From positions 62,549-126,548 of the forward strand of contig JAMWET010001251.1 of the NCBI GenBank assembly GCA_024036415.1: a stretch of 64,000 bases of DNA. The letters run 5' to 3'. Below, one piece after another: positions 27,401 through 37,861 of this stretch. The translations under genes were made by a program, and so were the position numbers. The DNA is from Prochilodus magdalenae (taxonomy: Eukaryota > Chordata > Actinopteri > Characiformes > Prochilodontidae). The notes beneath the pieces were generated by a model. The model saw only the letters and a list, made by a program, of their open reading frames with translations, was not told where the DNA came from and did no database searches. How positions within the stretch are numbered: position 1 is the first letter of the stretch; every line of letters begins with the position of its first letter.

Positions 27401-30400
27401 AAAGCCGAGATTCCAGAGTTACCGGAGGGGGAGCTGCTGTTACAGGTGGGCTGATTACTCCACTGTGGCTAGTTGTGGTTGATAGAACCTCATTAGTAGA
27501 GATAGGACAAGGACAGTGATGTCATGCATGGAGAGAACCCTATAGTATCCATGTTTTAAACGTAGTGCTGACATTAGTAGCCAATCAGAAGAGCTGAAAC
27601 CGAGTTTCCTTCACTTATATACTTTGTACAATCCAATTAGCTAACGCTACGTTCAGCTAAAATTCGTATCCCAGAATTTCCGATATCCAAAAAATGAAAG
27701 AAAAAGCCCCATTATATGTGAATTCCTGCTCAGAAAGCTGGGATGGTGTTCAGCGTATGAGGTCATATCAGCTCACGCAATCAACAAAAAATTAAATAAG
27801 CTCACCGAGCAAAAAATGAGTCCCCGTGTGTGTTTAAGGGGGTGGTACCTTCAGACTCCTGCAGATGGCGCTGTACGAGGACGATGTGGCTATAAATCCC
27901 TGTGGGGTGTGAGTGACAGGATCCATAGATTGGGAAGAGGTGCTACAGTGCAGGGAATGTCTCGGCCATGTGTGGAAACTGGCTCCAGAGCAGATGTTAA
28001 TGATTGGCTAAAAGGAGGGACTGCATGTGGGCGTGGCCAAAGACCATAGTGTGAGGAAGTAGCTGAATCTGCAGGTGTATGGAAGCGTACGGTCATACGG
28101 GTCTACCAGCAGTGGATAAAATCCCAGTCTACAGGGAATTCTCCTCGGAATTGGGCCAGGAACTGCACCAACCAAATCTGGACTAGCTGACCAGTTCTTC
28201 AAAGTAAGAGTGTCTGAACACTGATGCGGCTGCATCCAGATACCTGTCCAGTCCATGCCCAATCCAGTCCCAGCTGTTGTTGGTGCTGGTGGTGGTGTTA
28301 CACGGTATTAGGCTCGGGTCAGTCACAGGGGACTCCAGTGAGCTAATCTCAGGAACGTTAAAACCAAATTTCATATTGACTGGTAGCTTAAAAATCAAAA
28401 GTGATGTAGCTTCAGTGCCAATTTTGCTACTTCCAAGTCGAACACAGCACACATGATCATCGCGATTCACAGCTGGACCTCTGCCAGAAAATAAAAACCA
28501 ACTGTCTGTAAGTGTAAAACACAGTTCAGGCGTTAAAGACACGTATTTTGCTAACTAAAATATTATTTCTTTTCAAGTTTAGTAATATAATATGCAAATA
28601 AGCAGTGTGTTTACAATGTGCCATAAACATTAGAATACCGCAAGCTGATCCGTAAGATAAAGGACGATTAAAATATGTAGAAACATAATGACTGTAATTC
28701 TGCTGGTGTTTTGTCTATATGGTTCAGAGCTATAAGCTTCATGGCCTCCGTTCTTCTTCTAGGTCTTAAATGGGTTTGTGTTGGTGGTCACTGCTGGTGG
28801 TACAGTCTTCTACGCCTCCTCCTCTGTTCAGGACTATCTGGGGTTCCATCAGGTTGGTCTCCAAAATGCATTCGAAGCTCAAAGCTGTGCCTATACAGTC
28901 ATATATAACGCTGGTGGTAACTGCCATTATGGTGTCCATCTCCTGCCCAGCGGAAGCACTGACCAGTATATCCGTTAGCTGGTGATAGGAGTTTATCTAA
29001 CTGTGTGATACCAGTACATACAGAATCAGAATCAGGCTTATGGGCCAATACATACACACAATGGCTCCACATATACACAGTGTACACAATGAATCCGCAT
29101 ATACACAGTATATACAATGACTCCACATATACACAGTGTACACAATGAATCCGCATATACACAGTATATACAATGACTCCACATATACACAGTATACACA
29201 ATAAATACAGACATTTACAATATAGAATCTTCACAATATACAATAAACAAACTACAAATAATATACAGTTTACTACATTATTTACAAACAGTATATGCAG
29301 TAGTGTTGGGGTAGAGGTAGTAGTGTTGAGGTAGAGGCAGTAGTGTTGGGGTAGAGGTAGTAGTGTTGAGGTAGAGGCAGTAGTGTTGGGGTAGAGGTAG
29401 TAGTGTTGAGGTAGAGGCAGTAGTGTTGGGGTAGAGGTAGTAGTGTTGGGGTAGAGGTAGTAGTGTTGAGGTAGAGGCAGTAGTGTTGGGGTAGAGGTAG
29501 TAGTGTTGGGGTAGAGGTAGTAGTGTTAAGAGAGGTAGTAGTGTTGAGGTAGAGGCAGTAGTGTTGGGGTAGAGGCAGTAGTGTTGAAAGAGGTAGTAGT
29601 GTTGAGGTAGAGGCAGTAGTGTTGCGGTAGAGGTAGTAGTGTTGAGGTAGAGACAGTAGTGTTGGGGTAGAGGCAGTAGTGTTGGTGTAGAGGTAGTAGT
29701 GTTGAGGTAGAAGCAGTAGTGTTGCGGTAGAGATTGCAGTGTTGCGGTAGAGGTAGTAGTGTTGAGGTACAGGCAGTAGTGTTGCGGTAGAGGTAGTAGT
29801 GTTGAGGTAGAGGCAGTAGTGTTGGGGTAGGGGTAGAGGAGGTAGTAGTTGTTGAGGTGAGGCAGTAGTGTGGGGTGTAGGTGTTGTGGTAGAGGTAGTA
29901 GTGTTGAGGTAGAGGTAGTAGTGTTGAGGTAGAGGCAGTAGTGTTGGGGTAGAGGTAGTAGTGTTGGGGTAGAGGTAGTAGTGTTGGGGTAGAGGTAGTA
30001 GTGTTGAGGTAGAGGCAGTAGTGTTGGGGTAGAGGTAGTAGTGTTGAGGTAGAGGCAGTAGTGTTGGGGTAGAGGTAGTAGTGTTGGGGTAGAGGTAGTA
30101 GTGTTGCGGTAGAGGTAGTAGTGTTGAGGTAGAGGCAGTAGTGTTGGGGTAGAGGTAGTAGTGTTGAGAGAGGTAGTAGTGTTGAGGTAGAGGCAGTAGT
30201 GTTGTGGTAGAGGTAGTAGAGTTGCGGTAGAGGTAGTAATGTTGAGGTAGAGGTAGTAGTGTTGAGGTAGAGGTAGTAGTGTTGGGGTAGAGGTAGTAGT
30301 GTTGGGGTAGAGGTAGTAGTGTTGCGGTAGAGGTAGTAGTGTTGCGGTAGAGGTAGTAGTGTTGAGATAGAGACAGTAGTGTTGGGGTAGAGGTAGTAGT

Positions 30401-33400
30401 GTTGAGATAGAGACAGTAGTGTTGGGGTAGAGGTAGTAGTGTTGAGGTAGAGGCAGTAGTGTTGTGGTAGAGGTAGTAGAGTTGCGGTAGAGGTAGTAAT
30501 GTTGAGGTAGAGGCAGTAGTGTTGAGAGAGGTAGTAGTGTTGAGGTAGAGGCAGTAGTGTCAGTGCGACTACACTACGAGTGTAGTGTCAGTATTTGCAG
30601 AGTACTGTTAGGCTTGAAGAACAGCCTCAGTAGGATGATACCCAGAACCACCACAGCCCTCATGTACTCTGGGGGTCTTATCTCCACTATCGAGAAGTGG
30701 TTTAATTTATTGTGTGTGAAATTGCAGGCATTTCCTACAAACGAGATTGGAGCGCTATTTCCTTACAGCAATCGGAAGTAGGGTTGTAAACAGATGCCAA
30801 TTTCAGTAACTTGTTTGGATGTCCTGTTGAACCTGGTGATACACACTTTGTTAATGTTGTTTGGATTGGGTTTATGATTGACAGCCAGTGGAAACACATT
30901 TGCACAGTCGTATTTCCAAAACTTGACAACACACTTTTACCGCAATGATGTTTGCTTCCTGTAATATGTCAAACCCTTTTTAAATCAAACAATAGAGTCA
31001 TATCTCCCCCTACACTTCCTGTAGTGTATTACAGTCTGTCAGAATGACCGCGTGGGTCGTATCGCCCCCTACACTTCCTGTAGTGTATTACAGTCTGTCA
31101 GAATGACCGTGTGGGTCATATCGCCCCCTACACTGCCTGTAGTGTATTACAGTCTGTCAGAATGACCGTGTGGGTCGTATCGCCCCCTACACTGTAGCTT
31201 ACAGTCTGTCCAGAATGACCGTGTGTATCGCCCCCTACTGTAGTGTACAGTCTGTCAGAATGACCATGTGGGTCTTATCGCCCCCTACACTTCCTGTAGT
31301 GTATTACAGTCGTGTCAGAATGACCGTGTGGGTCGTATCGCCCCCTACACTTCCTGTACACTGTTCCTCGTATCGCCCCCTACACTTCCTGTAGTGTATT
31401 ACAGTCCTGTCAGAATCATGTGTCAGACAACTTCCTGTAGCGTATTACAGTCTGTCAGAATGACCGTGTGGGTCGTATCGCCCCCTACACTTCCTGTAGC
31501 GTATTACAGTCTGTCAGAATGACTGTGTGGGTGACATCGCCCCCTACACTTCCTGTAGAGTATTACAGTCTGTCAGAATGACCGTGTGGGTCGTATCGCC
31601 CCCTACACTTCCTACAGTCGTGTCAGAATGACCGTGTGGGTCGTATCGCCCCCTACACTTCCTGTAGTGTATTACAGTCTGTCAGAATGACCGTGTGGGT
31701 CGTATCGCCCCCTACACTTCCTGTAGCGTATTACAGTCTGTCAGAATGACTGTGTGGGTGACATCGCCCCCTACACTTCCTGTAGCGTATTACAGTCTGT
31801 CAGAATGACTGTGTGGGTGACATCGCCCCCTACGCTTCCTGTAGAGTATTACAGTCTGTCAGAATGACCGTGTGGGTCGTATCGCCCCCTAAACTGCCTG
31901 TAGTGTATTACAGTGTGTCAGAATGACCGTGTGGGTCGTATCGCCCCCTAAACTGCCTGTAGTGTATTACAGTCTGTCAGAACGACCGTGTGGGTCATAT
32001 CGCCCCCTACACTTCCTGTAGCGTATTACAGTCTGTCAGAATGACTGTGTGGGTGACATCGCCCCCTACACTTCCTGTAGCGTATTACAGTGTGTCAGAA
32101 TGACCGTGTGGGTCATTTTTTGTGTGTTTGCCTTTCACAGTCTGATATCATCCATCAGAGCGTGTACGAGCTCATACACACAGACGACCGCGCAGAGTTC
32201 CGCCGGCAGCTTCACTGGGCTCTCAAACCCTCAGACCCCACAGACGCCACTCAGCTGGTGAAAGGTACGTATACAAGAGTCCAGCAGGGACACTGAGGTG
32301 TCCGGCAGCACTGCTGTGTCTGATCCACTCACACCAGCACCACACACACTAACACACCACCACCACGTCAGTGTCACTGCAGTGCTGAGAATGATCCACC
32401 ACCCACACAGTACCTGCTCTGTGGTGGTCCTATGGGGGTCCTGACCATTGAAGAACAGGGTGATACAGTATACAGAGAAACAGATGGACTACAGTCTGGA
32501 CCTGTACACCTACAGAGTGTCCTGTATGGTCAGCGGATCTAATAGAGTGGACACAGAGTGTAGATACAAGGTGGTGTACCTGGCTGTATGTTCTACTCTT
32601 TCTCCAGATTCTACATTCCATGGTGCTTTGTGTTCAGCAGGTACCCAGGATTCACAGTTGTCCCTGACATACTACAACCCTGAGCAGTTACCACCAGAGA
32701 ACTCTGCGTTCCTGGAGCGCAGTTTCATCTGCAGGTTAAGATGTCTGCTGGATAACTCGTCTGGCTTTCAGGTAAGTTTGAGGAAAGAGAGAAACGGAGA
32801 GGGAAGACAGTACTGATCAAACATTCAAACAGATGGAAACACACGCAAATAAGCTTTAGGGTTTCTGGAACTGTTTGGGGATAGGTGCCTGGCTCAAGGG
32901 TACTTCAGATGTTACTGTCGGGTCAGGGAATCTAGCTGGAGACCCTCTGGTCACAAGGCTGGATCCCTAACCTCCAGCCCACTACTGCCCCAAAGCATAT
33001 ACAGTACGTCTGTACTGTACGCTGTTTTAGCTCAGTGTTCAGGTGCTCTTTGTTCAGACGGGAAGGGCATGTGTTAGACCTGCCAAACTTTTTGATTGAC
33101 AAGGCTCCTCAACAAGCACTTCCTGTTTGTTAGACCCGCCCTTTTAAAAGAGCAGACGAAAGAAAGAGGTGAACAGGCGACTCTAAACCACGTGGGCTGT
33201 GAAAGCTCTCAGACATTTTAAGCTACCTAGCTGGATCTCCACCACAGCTAGCGCTACAGCCCCCTTACCTTCATTAACCTCTTCAGCTCTGAGTGGTCTA
33301 GACGCCTGTTCATCTCTTACCTCCACTCACTCTACCGCCGCCAACACTTTGATTGAGAAGGGTCCGCAACAAGCACTTCCTTCCCATCAGAATTCACAGC

Positions 33401-36400
33401 GTGTAGAAGTGTCTCAGGTCTTGTAAATTTGTTTTACTTTTGTAATTTTATTTCCTTGAGTGTAAATTTGTTTTGCACTTTTGCACACCGTAGTGTCCCT
33501 CTTCAATCACCATCTCCACATGTACAGCAGGTTCTCAGTGAGGAACCGAAGGTTGGGTTCTAGCTTTACTGGCAGATACAGTGAGTGTCTGGTACATAAG
33601 AACAAGGTCCAGCAGCAAACACTCAGGACAACACAGCTACAGACTGGCAGAGGGCCAAACCCCCTCTCTACTGACCGTGATGAGCGCCACCTCATTCCAA
33701 TGTCCCTTACCCACCGTAAGATGACCTCGAGTGACCTCCAGAGGGACTGGCGAGCGGTGGCTGGGGTGAAACGCACAGCAAGCATGGTTCTAAAAACAGG
33801 CTTCTGGAGGTCATTAGTGATTTTCTAAATACACAGATCTAATACAATATCTGATCTGGAGTTTGGGAGACATGGTTCCAGTAGTGTAGAGAATCAAACA
33901 GAACCAACACAAACCCAGAACCTGTACAGCTAGAGAACCTGATCAGGTACAGGTGGGCTCTTACATCTTTCCAGAGCTGTGGGAAGGTAAGAAGCCTGTT
34001 AGGCCATGTGATCAACATGGCGGCCATCTTGAATGCTGTCCTCTTGGATTCAGCTTTAGTTTTTCAATTGGGAAGCGAGAGGTGTGACCCATTAAACCGG
34101 AGAGCGGTGCGCTTCACCCCAGTGTAACTTCATTCGTTGTCTTTATGGGCTTTGTCTGCAGGCCATGAACTTCCAGGGCCGTTTGAAGTTTCTGCACGGA
34201 CAGAACGGAAGGACGGCGGACGGAAAACCCCTTCCTCCTCAGCTGGCCCTGTTCGCTCTGGCCTGTCCGCTCCAGCCACCTTCCATTCTGGAGATCCGTG
34301 CCAAGAACTACTTCTTCAAGACCAAGCACAAGCTGGACTTCACGCCAATTGGGTGCGATGCCATGTGAGTAGGAGTGCCACGGTCGGACCGGTCTCAGTC
34401 ACCAGGGTGCAGCCCTGGGGGTTCTCAGTACTTTCATCCGCTTCGTGTTTAGATCATAGCGGGAGGTTAGTGTAGCTCATGAACTCGCGGCTCAGCATTC
34501 TCTCCGTTTCTCTTCATGCAGAGGGAAGATCGTGCTGGGCTACACAGAGGAGGAGCTGTGCTACCGTGGCACAGGGTACCAGTTCATTCATGCAGCCGAC
34601 ATGCTGTACTGCGCCGAGAACCACATTCGCAGTAAGCTCTCCCACTACAGCGGTCTAGTGAAGCTCATTGTGTTCAGTTAAACAGCAATAACTGCTTTTT
34701 GTTTATAATAAACAGTAAACAGAACAGTAAATAAATAAATGGTAAATAAACAGCACATTAAATCATTAATAAACAGTAAATAAATTATAATAAACTGTAA
34801 CTGAACAGTAAATAAATAAATGGTAAATAAACAGTAAATAAATTATAATAAACAGTAAATAAATAAATAGTAAATAAACAGTTAGTCTATAAATGGTAAA
34901 TAAACAGCACATAAATAATAAACAGTAAATAAATTATAATAAACAGTAAATTAATGGTAAATAATAAATAAACAGTCAATAAATTATAATAAACAGTAAA
35001 CTAATGGTAAATAATAAATAAACAGTCAATAAATTATAATAAACAGTAAATTACCATTAAATAAATAATAAATAAACAGTAAATAAATTGTAATAAACTG
35101 TAAATTAATGGTAAATAATAAATAAACAGTCAATAAATTATAATAAACTGTAAATTAACAGTAAATAAATTATAATAAACAGTAAGTTAACCGTAAATAA
35201 ATAAATAGTAAGTAAACAGTCAATAAATTATAATAAATTGTAAATGAACTAAATAATTATAATAAACTTAATTATAATAAACTGTAAATGAAATAAATGG
35301 TAAATGAACAGTAAATCAATAAATGGTAAATTAACAGCACATAAATAATAAATAAACAGTAAATAAATTACAATAAACAGTAAATGATTTATAATGAACA
35401 GTAAATAAGTAACATGTAAATAATAAATAAACAGTAAATGAATAAATAGGAAGTAAACAGTCAATAAATTATAATAAACTGTAAATTAACAGTAAATAAA
35501 TAAATGGTAAATTACCAGCACATAAATAATAAACAGTAAATAATTTATAATGAACAGTAAATAAGTAAAATGTAAATAAACAGTAAATAAAACGTAAATT
35601 AAATGTAAATAACCGGAATGTGCAGGAGTTTGTTCTGTACTGTGCGGTGCTTCCACCCAGACTGGACAGAGACGTTTGCACACTCCCTGTATGTAGGAGA
35701 CATTAAGCACTGACTGTTATTTGATGATAACCGTGACTCTCCTCCTCTGCAGTGATGAAGACGGGCGAGAGCGGGCTGACCGCATTTAGGCTGCTTACCA
35801 AACTCAGCGGCTGGGTGTGGGTCCAGGCTAACGCCAGAATCATCTACAAGAATGGACGCCCCGAATTCATCATCGCCTCACAGAGAGTTCTCTCGTAGGT
35901 TCTCGTTTTGTCTTCATGGTCCACAAAGCAAACAGGTCGACTACAGTCTGTACCTGTAGAGCTACAGAGGGTCTTATATGATACAGCGAGTGTAGATTCA
36001 AGCAGGTGGTCATAATGTTATGCCTCATACACGTGTATCTGACCAGCTACTGCGGATGGAGATTAGGTAGCAGCTAACTCTGAGCCGTTTTATTCTTTTG
36101 AGATTTTCTAAAGTAAATAAACTAACCTGAACTAACACGCTCCTGCAGAGAGGAGGAGGGAGAGGAGAACCTGAGGAAGCGTAGCCTGATGCTCCCCTTC
36201 AGTTGTGCCACAGGAGAGGCCGTGCTGTACGACTATACCCTCCCCAAGTCTCTGAGCGGATCCTCGGGCCCCGACTCCGGCACCCCAGCAGACGGTTTCC
36301 AACCCAGCCCCTCCAGCGGACTGGACCCCAACTCTCTCCTGGGCTCCATGCTGAAGCAAGACAAGTCTATCTACGTGTGCTCCGCAGGCCAGAAAGAGGC

Positions 36401-37747
36401 GCAAGGCTGTTCGCAGCAGCCTGACGAGGAGGAGGAGTTCGGTGGGATCTTCTCCAGCAACTTTCAGGACAGTCTACTTTCACTTTCTGACAACTCTCTC
36501 TTCAAACAGGACCCCGCCTTCAGCTGCGGAGGTGAGGAGAGTGGCTACGAGCTGCTGAGCTTGATGGGCAGCTTGGGGATCAGCCCAGACGACCTGCGGC
36601 TCCTGCAACGGGATGAACTGTTCCTAAACACAGTGTTTGATGGCCGCTGTGACGCCGAAGACCTCACGGATGAAGTTCTGTCCTATGTGCAGGGGTCTCT
36701 GAGGAAGAACGCGGCCTGTGTGCTGTCCAGCAACGTTCCGGCCGGTCTGGAGGAGAACCATCTCCTCTGCGGTGTTCCACAGACACCGACGCCTCCACAA
36801 GCTCCATCTTCGTTCCCTTCGCTGGGCTGTTCCACGTCACAGTTTCAGGAACAGCACCTTCCGTTCTTCGGGCCCTCAGAACCAAAGATACCTGTGGAAT
36901 CTTATTTGCAGCCACAGCCTGTGCTAGAACACCAGCAGGATCCTCAGTGGTACCAGTCCCAGTCGTGCGTAGAACCACTTGAGCTTTTTCAGCCGATGAC
37001 CCTGCAGCCTGAATTTTCACTGAATCCACAGGAGCAGTTGTCACACAGCTGTGTAGGGAACCCCGAGCAGATGTGTCATAGACTGAAGCACATCCAGGGG
37101 AACGGCAGCGGCCTGGGGCCTGCTCCGTACAGCGGGCCCAGTGGCCAGCAGCTACCGCCTGGCGTGCAGCAGCCTGGACGATTTTATTTGGAAACCTCTC
37201 CTCTGGGCTTGGAGCACTATAGGAACCAGCTGACCACTAACTGCAACCAGGAGTTTCCCTGCTCATACATTTCCACAGGGGACCCGAGGGGGGACGAGTT
37301 CAGCGTTCCGGATTTAGAGGACCTGTTAAACAGCCTGGATGGAGTGGGCCCGAGAGAAGGTACTGTTGTTCTTCTGATCCTCAGAGTTATTTTTCTGCCA
37401 GACGTTTCTCTGCTAACTTTTGTCCCACAGTTTCTGAGATCGTTCCCAAAACCATTCCCACTCCAGAATCGTCAGGCTGATCAGGAACGGGGTGCTTGAA
37501 TACAGCCCGTAGGAATGAATGGAGGCCAATGGAGGGTTTGTGCATCCAACCCAACCAGTCTATTAGTAACACCCTTTTGACCATGTGGGTTAGGATAGCA
37601 ACCCCACCTAGCAACCACCTGGAATACTATACCAACCGCTTCAAATCTGGGATACCACCTAGCACAGGGGTCGGCAGCATGTGACTTTGATACTGCCCCC
37701 TTGTGGCTCCACAGCAGAATGAGATTTTTTAAGTAATGCATATACAT

Positions 37748-37778
<31 letters not shown>

Positions 37779-37815
37779 CATATATATATGTGTGTGTGTG
37801 TGTATGTATATGTGT

Positions 37816-37861
<46 letters not shown>

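Noticed and set aside
32448..32816. 122-codon ORF as an extended AHR exon 6
   Set aside because: The upstream part is a dispersed repeat; the AHR reading begins at the gttcagcag acceptor at 32640 in the phase required by exon 5.
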